DNA of 64,000 nucleotides from Forficula auricularia (GCA_024734495.1 JALMQS010000225.1:8931094-8995093), one strand, 5' to 3'. Counted from the first letter of the stretch, positions 30,935 to 42,135 are shown. Program-made: numbers and translations. Notes: generated by a model from the letters alone, not told the origin.

Positions 30935-33420
30935 ATATAATAATCGATAAGATAACCTACAAAGGGTTAAGGAAGTATCAAATCAAACTTTTGTTGAGTG
31001 ACCAGCTTACTATTACATAAAACGAATTTGTCTATGTCAAAATGAGTGTTTCAACCCAAAACTCATATAGAATCTTTCGAATTAAAAAGACTGATGATAA
31101 GGGCCAAACCTTCAGAAACTCTATAGGCTCTAACAATCACTTTACATGCATAGGTATATATTTATTTATTTATATTAGATTTATATATGTATTATGTGCA
31201 TTATTGATTTTTCTTTAAGAACTAACTTTTTTCAACTTTCCGTTCTTGAGTTATTGGTTGGTATCGAAATCCAGATAAACAGATACAGAGCAGTGGCGGG
31301 CGGAGACTTTTCAACGAGGGGATAGACCGCACGACACTGTATCTATCTACAAAATATCATAATTGAAAATGATTTTTCTCTTCAATTTAAAACAATAAAA
31401 AAAAGAGTTAAATTAATACTAGTAGAGCCTTCCATCAGGCAGGCTTTGTTAGTAGGTAGGTACCTATTACAATCCAGACATACATATCTACAAAGGAGTA
31501 GTATAAAATTATTTTTCTCTATTTCTTAGGCATCATGAGTACCAAGTTAGATTAAATATAAATTAAGAAAACTCCTTTGACCACAAAAGAACCCATGGGT
31601 CGTGAAGTTTGCAGGTTGTATCAAAAAATATATTTTTCTATTGGGAAACTGAGAATTCTGATACGCTATCTGGTGGTCTAAATTAAAACTAGTCACTATG
31701 GGCCAAAAAATTAAGCCACGCCCCTACCAAGGTCCCCAAAAGGCCTGTAGCTTCCTTGCTCACTTCGAAGAAATAAAACGATTATTTTCTTGTCTAACAA
31801 AAATAGTTTTTATTTATCTCTTCGTTTTTTTTACAACAAACTTCTTTTATTATTTATTTTCCTTAACAACCGTCTCTGTTTACAAATATTTTGTTTTTAT
31901 ATATATCATGTTGCCATCTTGCGGCGACTTAGCTACAACAGGCCTTAAAAAACGAAGTCTCTTTATCATATTGAAAGGAATCCAATCTATTCTCCTCGTT
32001 TTTGAGTATAAATAACAAAAAATATAAATAAATAAAAGGAAAACCAGGAATATGTTTCGGTAATTGTTCCAAGTTCTAGATTAGGAATAGCATTTAAATG
32101 TAGCGTAGAGCGGTCGTAATAGCCTCCGCTGCTTCTGCCCTTCTCTTTTAGTTCAATCCGTTTTTATATGAATAACTTGTCGGTGGGTTTTCATCCGCCC
32201 CGGGGGTTGAGGGTTGAGAGTTGTGTAGGCGTAGGTCGGGGGTTGGTTTATCCGGGGGTCCATTGTCCGCCGCCGCCTATGAAATACTGTCCTGATTGTT
32301 CATGAAAACTGCAATAAAACCCTGGAGGTGGTTTCTGCTCGGCCAGACAGACTCCTACCCTCATGCTGATTATATTTTCAATTTACCGACAACCCCTGAA
32401 CCAAGTCCGAACATTCAGAGAGCCTCGTAATATAAAGAAAGTCATCCTCTGAAAAAGATGATGGACGAGCCGCTCGAAAATTCATTCAATAAATTATTGT
32501 TTTTTCTCTTTTTTTTAAACTCTATAACGGAATGAATGAATGAATTTGAATACATTTGGAAATCATATTAATATCAGAGAAGGTGGGTCTTCGTTTTGGG
32601 GATTATCCGATTAAAATAAAGGAGGCTACAAGCCCCCAATTCAATGAGATCATATTCTTTTGGTTCGATTGAAACTTTCACTGAATCGGAATGTGATTTT
32701 CGAAAATAAAAATCTTTCCCTTACTTTATTTTTTTTATTTTTGCTTGATATATCTCTTGCTGCCAAACTCAGTTTCCTACTAGCATAGGTATATATCGCA
32801 CTTTAAAACTATCCCAGATAAAATGGTAAAAAAGTCGTGAATTTTTAGGGTTAGTAGTTAGGGAGTTTTTCTAAGGGGGCAACTGGCCAGCTGATTAGCC
32901 ACCAGAACGTTTCACTTTCAACTACTTTTTTAGGAGAATTGACAAATTTTGGAAGTAACGAAACAATTTAATGAGAATTCGATTTTTCTAAGGGGGGGGG
33001 GCAATGAGTTTTGTAGGGGTGAGTGTTTCTTACAAATGAATCTTTTGAAGGAATTAATAATGACTTTAAGGCTAGGCACACACAGTCGATTTTCAGTCGA
33101 CCCAACAATTTAGTTGGGTTGGTTTGAAATCTTGATGAATTACCAATTTATAACCAACTCTAATTAACTAACTAAGCTCGATTTTTTTATCATAAGTGCT
33201 CATCGATCGCTTATAAATAAATATAAAAATTTTGGGTGAATATACATTTGGTAAGAGAGCAGAGTAATCTTTCAAATGATTCCATTTTAATATGAAAAAA
33301 AATTCGGTAATATTGACAAACACCATTAATACCTACTACTGTATTACTATCATTTTCATATCTTATCCAAGAAATAAATATTTTTTTGATCCATTTTATA
33401 CTATTTACTTATACTTCTTT
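30935..33420. other. Mostly unclassified; one element-end fragment
   Basis: At 31290-31325, 'agtggcgggcggagac' and 'ttttcaacgaggggata' match the left end of the hAT-like repeat at 40722 and 45516. A GC-richer block at 32100-32470 (gccgccgcctatgaaatact, 'ccaagtccgaacattcag') is unique here and unassigned. Nothing codes recognisably. Confidence 0.4.
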
Positions 33421-33424
33421 CTTC

Positions 33425-33715
33425 TTTAAGTGCCATATCAGGTCTCCCTGACGTTTCGGAACCTCTCCACATATACCTATGCTGAGTGTGTTTAGCTGTT
33501 TTACACAGGTATACGGGACCTACTTTTTAACGCCGGTTCCAAACGGCTATTTTGGAGAGGTTGACTAGGTAATTATACTCTTGGTAGTTTGCCATTGCTT
33601 TCTAAGAGGAGGTGACTGCAAATATCTGCAGAGACTCAGTCTCGAAACAGTATACTTCAGGACAGCGGCCCGACACTCTGATCACTGACCCAAAGTCGCC
33701 TCTCTTTACTTAAAA
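33425..33715 (-). repeat. tRNA-derived SINE, copy 1
   Basis: Minus orientation, matching 60517-60790 over its whole length. The plus strand starts 'aagtgccatatcaggtctcc', contains 'taacgccggttccaaacgg', attatactcttggtagtttg and 'gccattgctttctaagagg', and ends 'cactctgatcactgaccc', the mutated pol III box A region in reverse. Box B (ctggttc in the other copy) is decayed here. Confidence 0.75.
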
Positions 33716-33719
33716 CTAT

Positions 33720-35018
33720 AGTAGTAAAATAAAAACTAATAATTTAATAGTGTAGACATCGATCTAATATGAAAGTGAATAAACAATTTTGTCTCCAATG
33801 GTGAACTTTTGGCATAAAAATGGCTTAGTTCAAGCGTTTAACGATTAAATTTATTTTGAATTAGAGTCTCCGAAGCCCAATATAAGCCAGTTCTTCATTT
33901 TGAAACTAAAAACATTTTGGAATCAAAACAAAATTTCTTCTTCTATTCTTGAGCTCAGACGGAAAGACAGAAAAAGAGAGCGTCATGCCGGTTGCCCTCA
34001 TGGCATACGAATCGGTCTTATCTCCAAGCCCTCCAATAGATGTTTCACATAAAAAATTATGGTTGTAAACAATAGTTTTTTTTTATTTTTGATTTGCCTA
34101 CCCAGTATACCGCGAATAATGTTTATCTCTATGAAATATCACTAGTAAAAAAAGCAAACGAATTCGTCTCTTATCAAAAGTGTAAACATCGCTCTAATAA
34201 GAAAGTGGATTGAGGTTGAAATAGGGTACAGGCAGAGGGGGGGATGCCGGATAAGGTTTAAATTCTAATTTATTGTCCATCGTTTGACTTTTATTCCTAG
34301 ATTGAATTAAATTATCCTTGAAGGGGTAATTAATTAAGATCAAGGTGAATGTTTCTTGGCTTATCTCCTTGGCATTAGCCCTTAAGAGTCTAACCCCTAT
34401 CGCTTCTAACTCTCAGAGGACGTTTCTCCATATTAATATTCATATTTTTTATATATAGGTACCTATACATATATAAAATATGCGGAAATTAATCTCATGC
34501 AAAGAAAGATCGACTTTTCAAGAATCACGTTATTTAATATCGAAAAAGTGAAGCAAGTTATGAAGAGGAGTAGGGCGTAAATTAAAAAACCTTATTAAAA
34601 AAAGGAAAAGAATTAAAAATTATTCAGAGAAAATTATTATATTGGCTAAGTTTTAAAATTGCAAATTGGAGATTAAATATACACTCGTGAATTAGAGGGA
34701 TTAACATTCGCTAAAGGGAGGGAAAAAACGCATGTGTTTTTTTTCTAAGGGATATTCAATATCTCGGTGTTACTTTTTAGCGGAATAAAAAAAAATAGAT
34801 AACGATTTAGGTTAAGGGAAGATTTGCTAGACTTGGTAATTTTTAATTTAACATAACCACTTAGTATTGGGAAGTATTGTAATTGTGGAAAAAATCATGT
34901 TTTTTATTAATAAGGAGATTCAATGAGGATGTGCCTTATTTGATGATATTAAACATAAATAGGTATACCTACCTAATATATATAAGAAAAAATTTCTTGA
35001 TTCTTTTACAATATTAGG
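33720..35018. other. Unclassified AT-rich sequence
   Basis: 'gtctccaatggtgaac' and 'tagacatcgatctaatatga' at 33750 are partly repeated at about 34185 ('gtaaacatcgctctaataag'), an old duplication. No gene features are seen. Confidence 0.35.
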
Positions 35019-35020
35019 TA

Positions 35021-35626
35021 AGGGAGTTCAAGACAGCTTATCTATCTTGTTGATCTTCGAAAAAATCTTTTGTTTTTCTCCAGAGTGCCAACTTCTGCTT
35101 ACTAAATTTTTTAATAAAAAAATTGTTAATAATGAGGTAAATTTCGAATAAAAATCTTTTTGTTTGATAATATTAATAAAAAGAATATTGAGATAATTTT
35201 ATTCTCATTATAAAAACATTTATTTAACACAAAAACGATTTCAAGAAATACAGTTGGAATTCTACACTAGTGCTTTTGTCATTTTCTGTTGGCAGAAAAA
35301 TAACATTTTATTTTTACATTTATGAAAAACTAATTAACTAGAGTGTTAAATCTATTGAAAAATGTATCATTCGATTCATAAAAGTTGTATTATTGATCTG
35401 TATAAATTTATTGAAAATGGTATAATTTGTAGAGAAGTTATAGCCCTTTTAAAAGCTCGGTCCATTTACTTCCATGTTAAAAGGACAATTTTCAATCATG
35501 TATTTCTCGATAATGGGACAGACGATCAACTTCAAATTTTTGGAATAAATATTTAATACATCAATGATTCGATGGTAAAAACCTGAGAATTTTCTTATAA
35601 AACTGATAAACAGTCCCGAACCTCCT
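35021..35626 (-). mobile_element. TA-flanked MITE-like element, copy 2
   Basis: Inverted relative to 6162-6764. Ends are AGGGAGTTCAAGACAGCTTA and, on the other strand, AGGAGGTTCGGGACTGTTTA, with TA at 35019-35020 and 35627-35628, a clean TA duplication. Matching internal blocks include 'aagttatagcccttttaaaa' and 'atacatcaatgattcgatgg'. Non-coding, 606 bp. Confidence 0.8.
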
Positions 35627-35994
35627 TAAGTAAAATAAATACGATTCTTTATATAAACAATCGAATAAAAATTCAAAACGTTTCGGAAGACATTTTCTTT
35701 CCTTTTATTATAATTGAATTTTGAAAAAAAAAATCAAAAATTGTAGCTTTATAGAAGAATAATAAAACAACCAAGATGTATAGTCTTGAAGTTGATATAA
35801 TAAAGGATCGAAAGCTAGTAAATACACAATTAAGGTGTTATTTTTGACCGAAAACTTGATATTTCCTCAGCAGATAAAAATTGACATCGTGTCGACTAAA
35901 ACATGAATTTTCAGAATTCTATGACTTCTAGAGTCAAGATTTTTTAAAACGACCGTGGCGTTGATAACAAAAGATTTGAATCAATGCAGACTCT

Positions 35995-36972
35995 ATATAC
36001 CGAGAGCTACTTACCATTTTGGAACTGATTTCAGAACCCAAATAACTTATCCCATACTATAGTATGATCAGCAAACTGGTCAAAAAATACCGTAAAATCA
36101 GCTCATTGATTATAACTCCTAAACTGTTTACTCTACTGCAAAAACCATTAGAAGCAAAATGTATATGTAATTTTTGACATTTTTGTTTAAAAAAAATTGA
36201 AAATAACCACCCAAAATTGGGGGGGGGGTCAAAAATAAAAATTCTAGACATTTCGAACAAACTCAACCAAATTTCGTATACCTACATATTCTGTGGAAGG
36301 CTAGAGATGCAAACACTTAGGGCCGGTTGCATGTCGCAAAGTAAATGCTTTTACACTAACCAAGGTAGATGGTAAATGGAGGGGCTAGGATGGCCAATCA
36401 GATGATAGGCACTGAAAGTTCCTGTCATCTGATTAGCCATCCCAATCACTCCATCTACCATCTACCTTGGTTAGTACTAAAGCATTTACTTGCGACATGC
36501 AACGTAAGTTAAGTTTGGTACAAGGGCCTAGATTTTCATTTTTTGACCCTCTCCCCCATTTTGGGTGGTTAATTTTTGCATTTATAGCCTTCTGAGGGTC
36601 CACAGAATATGCATACGAAATTTGGTTGAGGTTGGTCGAAAGAGCTAGAATTTTCATTTTTGACCATCCTCCCCATTTTGGGTGGTTATTTTCAAAATGT
36701 TTTAAACAAAAATGTCAATAATTAAACCCTCTACACTTTTGCTTCTAATGGAATTTGCCGTAGAGTAAACAGTTTTGGAGTTATATGTAATCAATGAAGT
36801 GATTTTACGATATTTTTTGACATCTTTAAGGGTCGAATAACCCTAAAAACGACTCAATTTAGCGACCAAAAATTTGACTTTCTGGGTGTGTGCTGATCAC
36901 ACTACAGTATGGAATATGTTATTTGGGTTCTGAAATCAGCTTCCAAAATGGTCAGTAGCTCTTAGAATACTC
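35995..36972. repeat. Large foldback element with a nested hairpin MITE
   Basis: The left arm ('gagctacttaccattttgga', 'ctgatttcagaacccaaata', 'aaactgtttactctac', 'aacaaaaatgtc' region) is repeated inverted on the right (36700-36972). Both arms run inward into modules of the ~115-bp repeat in opposite orientations ('gaaaataaccacccaaaatt' on the left, 'attttgggtggttattttc' on the right). At the centre sits an independent hairpin element (36320-36504). The right arm has about 80 extra bases near 36830-36890. Confidence 0.75.
36320..36504. mobile_element. 185-bp hairpin MITE with TA target duplication
   Basis: The two halves are nearly perfect inverted copies (gcatgtcgcaaagtaaatgc, 'accaaggtagatggtaaatg', 'ggatggccaatcagatga' against their mirror images), with a loop of about 15 bases around 'gcactgaaagttcc'. 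TA lies at 36318-36319 and 36505-36506. The ends are GGGCCGGTTGC and CGTTGC in mirror, a start common among mariner-type MITEs. The whole is inside the foldback element at 35995-36972. Confidence 0.8.
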
Positions 36973-36974
36973 GG

Positions 36975-37480
36975 CTCACTATAAAAGCCCGCCCATTTGA
37001 AAAACAATTACAAGATTAGGTCCTTTTCCCCTTAAGGAAAGTATTTGGTTGCTTTGGATTCTTCTTCTACTTTTGTGGCTCTCTTTTGTCCTTTTATAGA
37101 TTTTATTGCCCCTTCATTTTTTTTTTTGGGCGTTGCATGATATACGAAAGAATTCGAAAACAGTCAAAGCCAAAGCACTACAGTTAGTTAAAGAAAAACC
37201 CGCCCAGTCCGACCCACCATTTTCTTCCCCAGCTTGCGTTGTTCTGATTGGCCACTGGCCAGTCTTCTTAAGGGGAAGAGGCGTGGCAATTGGATTGTTT
37301 CGTCACAGTCGCATACTCATATTATCTCGAAACTGGGCAAAATACACAACTTTAAAATATTAAAAATACCAAATACTATTCGAAATATTTTTGAAATGCC
37401 AATTACAAAAAATCTTTTTTTTTTTAAAAAAAAAAAATTATTATTTGAAATTCTCAAAAAATGAATTAAAAATAAAGATA
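36975..37480. other. Unclassified, moderately GC-rich sequence
   Basis: Contains 'attaggtccttttcccctta' and, in reverse further on, 'cttaaggggaagaggcgtgg', plus 'tctgattggccactggcc' with an ATTGG (CCAAT-box) core. It may be part of a TIR element or a promoter-like stretch. Frames at 37106-37464 have no recognisable domain. Confidence 0.3.
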
Positions 37481-37499
37481 CAAAATATTTAAAATTAAA

Positions 37500-38300
37500 A
37501 AGATTGCCGAGAGTAGCCTGGATCTAGATGTTAGTAGGCCTAAAGCGGGAATGAAAAATTGGCCTCAAAAGTTTAAATTTTGCTTTTAAGTTATTTTTTT
37601 GACTATTACACAGAAATTAGGTACCAAAATTAAAATAAAAGCTGAAAATAGTGAGTCCGTCTGTCGAAATCCTGGCGTCACAAACTCGATTAAAATAAAA
37701 TAGAAATAGATTATTCCAAATATTCTCGAATCATATTTATTTATTCCTTTTTTTGTATTATTACTATTTTAATAGTTCTTCAGCGAGAACAATTTTTATT
37801 ATAGTAAAACTGGTCTGGACTTTGGTATGCTTGAAATGGAAGATATACCAGGCAGGGACTTCAAACCTTCTATCTGCACCCTTTTCGGAAAATTATTCAT
37901 TGGAACAATTTTATTTCATTTCGAGAACCAATATTCTTTTTTTATATATATATAATTTTTTTTTTTGAAATAATAATTAAGATCCTCCTGAAATTTTGAA
38001 GTCGATATTTATGAAAATACTTTAATTGTTTGAAATTTTAGGAATGCGCCGCATCCATAACATCCATAGATTGCACGCCACTGGTACCTACATGTTATTT
38101 TAAAATCTATTTCCAAATGATTTTTTACAATGAATTTCCTTATAATAAATAAATAAAAAGTTTAAATTTATGTATTTTTAAAATTTTTCTTTTAAGTTAT
38201 ATTTTGACTATTACGCAGAAATTAGGTACCAAAATTAAAATAAAAGTTGAAAATAGTGGGTCCGATAGTCGGTCGAAATCCTGGCGTCACAAACTCGATT
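37500..38300. repeat. Composite repeat with 130-bp direct repeats at each side
   Basis: 'gactattacacagaaattag', gtaccaaaattaaaataaaa and 'cgaaatcctggcgtcacaaa' at about 37600-37690 recur at about 38205-38293. Between them lie a segment matching 62880-63060 in reverse ('ataccaggcagggacttcaa') and a right-end fragment of the hAT-like element of 45516-45782 ('cgccgcatccataacatcc', 'ccactggtacctacatg'). A gccgagagtagc block at 37504 matches the one next to ribozyme-type palindromes. Confidence 0.5.
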
Positions 38301-38837
38301 AGAGGCCAAAAATAAATAAATGAGAAAAAATAGAACATTATAAACTATCCTAGTTTATCAATTTCACTTAGCTCTGTAAGGTTTACATCACCAAATAGCA
38401 TTTCAATTAAGAATTGTAAATAGTTTAAATCAAATTTTATAAAAACATCAAGTATTACCTCTCCGGCATCGAGTAAACTAAAAATGTTATTAAAAACTGT
38501 TTTTTTAAGTAAACATTTTATTTAAAAAAAAAAAAAAAAATTAAAATTATTCCAACATTTATGTAAAGGGGTATAAGGGGTATGTTGATTTTGAATAAAA
38601 GCTTACCATCACGTCACTAGCTCTTGACATTATCAATATTTTTATTTTTTTTCATTCGTTCTCAAAGATATAAAATTCATAGACATACATTCACTGAATA
38701 AATTTTAATATATTTATCATCAATTCATAATATATATTATACTACTATGAAAATTATACTTATAAAATCATTAGCTACGGAGTTTATTTACCGAATAATT
38801 CATTTTAGGATGATTCTTGTTCATGATTTATAAATTT

Positions 38838-40222
38838 AAGGTAGTTCTTTCGCGACAATCCACACAAAAAGTTTTAGCCTCGCAACCATCACTCTATAGT
38901 CTATACATATGAACGGTACTAAAATTTTAGGCTATGTTTTTTTAATGGGACTGTACTTCTCACACTATTTTTCATGTTATTTTATGTCAATAATTATTAT
39001 CCACTAAAGTTTCTAAGTATTTTGTTTAAAATTTTTAATTATTTCACATTTTCGTGCCTTTTTCTTTTATTCCTCCATATTACTCGTTACAACGTTGCGG
39101 GATCGTTTCCAAGCGAATGTTTTTATATCCCTGCACTAAAAATAATCGCCAAAATATATGTTATTATTAAGTGGATTTCGATGAGACAGTACAAAAAAAG
39201 AAGATAATTAATAATATATTGTATTTCATTCTCAGCAGAATTATAATGTAGTAATGATTTGCAAAATTTTGATATAAATATAGGTATATCATTAGCCAAA
39301 TCCCCTCCCAGATAAAACGTGCACAAAGCTGTTGTGCTCATAATTATTTGATTTATACAGTACAACAATGTGTATTTTGCTTTAATTATACTTTATACAT
39401 ACATATACAAACTTTTTATAAATTATTCATTTATTTATTTTATTTCATTATTATTTTTTCTTTTTTTCATCATAAATCCTAAAAAGGTTTGACAAGTCTC
39501 TAAATTAAATTACAAATTTACTATTTACAATTATTTACATATTATCTATTTACATTATTAAATTCTAACTATACACGTTTTAGATCACCAATTATGCCGT
39601 TCCAACAAATACTCAGGTCTATTATGTCCGTTCTGTAATTTACGGCACGTGGCAAGAGATTTTTTATAGCTATCATTTCCAGGATTTTTCTTTTTAAAAT
39701 AATTATTCTCTTGGAATAAAATGTTGCAATTGTTGAAGATGTTTTTTTCCTGGGCATGTATTGCTAAAACTGTGTTATTTTTAATGGTTTTTGAGACCGA
39801 AAGCTCGTGTTCTCGTAATCTCTCACCAGTTTGTCCGATATATACCCCACTGCACGCCAATATACCGTCCCCCAGGCACTCAATCATATGTTATTATTAT
39901 TATTATTTATTTTTTTTAATCAAAACTACGAGGTAAATAATTTCAATTTTTTTTAAGTTACTCCGAATATATTATTCTAACAAATATTAATTTTTCATCA
40001 AGATGGTGAAAATCCATCAATGGAAAAAAATAAAATAATAATAATTTTCCCACCCTTTCTCATGCTACCATATGCACAAAATTCCATTTTTAATTGCAAT
40101 TATTTCATGTTTGGTATGGTAAATCATCTTCAAATTTTAACAGTGTATTTATTATGCTTTTAATGACTTATATTCCAATTCTCGAAGACTTCTTGAAATT
40201 TTGCATTTGTGAAAGAACTACC
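38838..40222 (+). mobile_element. TIR element, 'GGTAGTTCTTTC' family, interrupted copy
   Basis: Left AAGGTAGTTCTTTC and right GAAAGAACTACCTTT are clear terminal inverted repeats. The body matches 15605-16178 but is split by a 716-bp Penelope-like insertion (39170-39885). Without the insert and one target copy the element is about 655 bp. No transposase is encoded. Confidence 0.8.
39170..39885 (-). pseudogene. 5'-truncated Penelope-like element with GIY-YIG endonuclease
   Basis: On the minus strand, 39885-39575 encodes MIECLGDGILACSGVYIGQT, GERLREHELSVSKTIKNNTV, LAIHAQEKN, and after a frameshift ILKRKILEMIAIKNLLPRAV, NYRTDIIDLS and a stop. 'GVYIGQTGERLREH' is the GIY-YIG motif with the conserved Arg region, followed by the AIHAQEKN segment typical of the Penelope C-terminus. 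The RT is missing. The remaining ~400 bp are the AT-rich 3' region. A 14-bp target duplication, ATATGTTATTATTA, lies at 39156-39169 and 39886-39899. Confidence 0.85.
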
Positions 40223-40405
40223 TTTGTAATTGAAGGCTCATAGGAATGTGGACAAAGCTTTTTTTAAAAAACAATAATTAATCAAAAAAAAACTTTTCGT
40301 CGAATTATTTCTGATGAAATCTGATTGTTTAGAAATCTTCAAAAAAAAAAATTGTTTATTTTACTGAATAAAAAAATTAATATTGTCTTTTTGTTTTTGT
40401 TGTAG

Positions 40406-40453
40406 AAATCGCTGCGAGCTGGGAGGAATGGTGGACCTACGACGGCATTTCTG
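40406..40453 (+). CDS. Exon of a carbonic anhydrase-related protein (CA10/11-like)
   Basis: A pyrimidine-rich tract (tttttgtttttgttgtag) ends in a consensus acceptor at 40404-40405. A consensus donor, CTG|GTGAGT, follows at 40454. The 48-nt exon enters with two bases of a split codon and leaves with one, so both introns are phase 1. In that frame it reads IAASWEEWWTYDGIS plus G completed by the next exon. 'SWEEWWTYDGISG' followed by PAFWGLINP is, from memory, the start of the mature domain of insect and vertebrate CARP X/XI proteins, secreted catalytically inactive carbonic anhydrase homologues expressed in the nervous system. The next exon is not in the window. The strand of the host gene is therefore plus. 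GC content of the exon is far above its flanks. Confidence 0.85.
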
Positions 40454-40693
40454 GTGAGTTCAAACTCTTTCTATAGTCTTTTGTACTCTCTCTATAGATC
40501 CATCAATCGATCAATACATAGTATAGAAATATTCTTGATCTTTATTTATCGTTAAGCTCGTTGTGCCATTAAATATATTAACATTCATCAATCTATTTAT
40601 CCATTGCGAGTTGGACGTGCAATTAATTAAATTCATTCCAAAAAAACCCTCCATTGATTTTTTACACCCCCTAAGGGTGAAAACTTTGTTATA

Positions 40694-40721
<28 letters not shown>
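40454..40721 (+). other. Start of CARP intron
   Basis: Apart from the donor site this is AT-rich with a (TA)n run at 40698-40724. No repeat family is recognised. Confidence 0.4.
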
Positions 40722-40728
<7 letters not shown>

Positions 40729-40935
40729 TGGTGGTTGATGACTTTTCAACGAGGGGATACTGTCCAAAAAGTACCCTTCATTTTTTGAAATTTCATTTTA
40801 ATCTTCGCTATTTTTGCACGGCATCATTTTAGTTATTTTTTAAATTTAACATTAGATTTTTTTAAAGTATGTTTTGGGACATTGTCCCCAAACGGATACT
40901 CTTCTTTGTGTGAGGGAGGGCAGGAATCAGAAATT
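40722..40935 (+). repeat. hAT-like element end ('CAGTGGTGGTTGATG')
   Basis: 'cagtggtggttgatgac', 'ttttcaacgaggggatact' and 'gtccaaaaagtacccttcat' match the left part of the element at 45516-45782 and, inverted, 63190-63252. CAGTG-type ends are typical of hAT elements. The right end is not found, so this is a truncated or longer relative. Confidence 0.55.
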
Positions 40936-41099
40936 CATTCTTGTGACTTAAATTACTAAGTCCCTGAGATGGAAATCGAATATCTTCAACAATGAATCAA
41001 CCTGTCATATAAGAAAATCTTAAATTTCTCCTTATTCTACAGTATTGTATTAAGCAAGCTAGACTTGTTTTTATAGTAGTTATTTTCGATCTTATATAT

Positions 41100-41995
41100 T
41101 GAGAATTTTTAAAGAAATTTTTCATTTCACCAACTCAGATTTTTTTGTTGCTAAAAAGTCGATGAACATTTTATTGGCGGGAGAGGAAAGTACACTCCTG
41201 TTTGTTCATATGTGCAGGATACAAATTTTAGAATTTTTAAGAAAATAATATTTTTAACTATTATTTCGATGCTCCAACAACCGCTACGTGTAATAATGGG
41301 TTTCATTGACAGCTAAAAATAAGTCAAATTAAAAAAATATATTCAATGATAAATTCAAAGATTAGAGTAAGAAAAATTGTTGAAAAAGCCAAATGAAACG
41401 AAACGATTATTTGTGACATGAAAATTGATTATGTTGCAGGTTAAAGAAATTTTTAATTTCACCTACTCTTAGAGCAGTCAGATTTTTTGTTGCTAAAAAG
41501 TTGATGACATTTTTTTTGGCGGCAGAGGAAAGTACACTCCACTTTAATCCTAAGTGCCGGATACAAATTTTAAAATTTTTAAGATAAGAATAATATTAAC
41601 CCTTATTTCGATGCCTCAACTACGTAATAAGGAAAAACCTACACCACTTTCTCTAAGTAAAATATGTAATAAGGGCTTAATTGACAGCTCAAAATAAGTC
41701 AAATTAAAAAAATATATTCAATGATAAATTTAGAGATTAGAGTAAGAAAAATTGTTGAAAAAACCAAATGAAATGAAACGATGATTCATGACATAAAAAT
41801 CGAATCTGTCGCAGCTTAAAGAAATGTCGAATTTCACCTACTCTTAGAGCAGTCAGATTTTTTGTTGCTAAAAAGTCGATGAAAATTTTTTTGGCGGGAG
41901 AGGAAAGTACACTCCACTTTGGTCCTAGGTGCCGGATACAAATTTTAAAATTTTTTAGATAGTAATGCTCCAACAATCCCTTTGTAATAAGGGCT
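41100..41995 (+). repeat. Tandem array of ~335-bp units
   Basis: Two full units and one partial unit start near 41115, 41448 and 41820. Each carries gattttttgttgctaaaaag, 'gcgggagaggaaagtacact', 'gcaggatacaaattttaga', 'aagtcaaattaaaaaaatat' and 'agattagagtaagaaaaatt'. Divergence is about 10%. The second unit is 33 bp longer because of a flanked insertion at 41633-41665. A ribozyme-like motif follows at 42078. Confidence 0.8.
41633..41665 (-). mobile_element. 33-bp element terminus inserted with 9-bp target duplication
   Basis: GTAATAAGG occurs at 41624-41632 and 41666-41674. The third array unit has a single GTAATAAGG at the same place, an empty site. The insert, reverse-complemented, matches the left flank of the palindrome at 10612 (ttttacttagagaaagtggt, then gtaggttt). 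It therefore looks like an extremely truncated copy of that retroelement family. Confidence 0.7.
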
Positions 41996-42064
41996 TCATT
42001 TCCATGTCAAAACGGAGATAAAAGAAAATAATGTAGGCTCTTTAGACGAATGTGATGTGATGCA

Positions 42065-42135
42065 ACTATTTGAAGCCCTGAAGAAGTCGGCAAAGTTGAC
42101 GAAACGTTCGTTGAAAAATAAAAAAAATCACAACA
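42065..42135 (+). ncRNA. Hammerhead-like motif, CTGAAGA variant
   Basis: CTGAAGA (42078-42084, allowed at the N position of CUGANGA), A, GTC, loop, GAC, GAAAC (42101-42105), GTTCGTTG, then an A-rich tail like those after the other 'GAAACGTT' cores. Stem II has only three sure pairs. It lies just after the tandem array and may be its original retroelement end. Confidence 0.45.

Noticed and set aside
36433..36657. Minus-strand frame over the foldback
   Set aside because: It overlaps the MITE arm and repeat modules. The same peptide type (KNENLGPCTKLN) recurs wherever modules occur.
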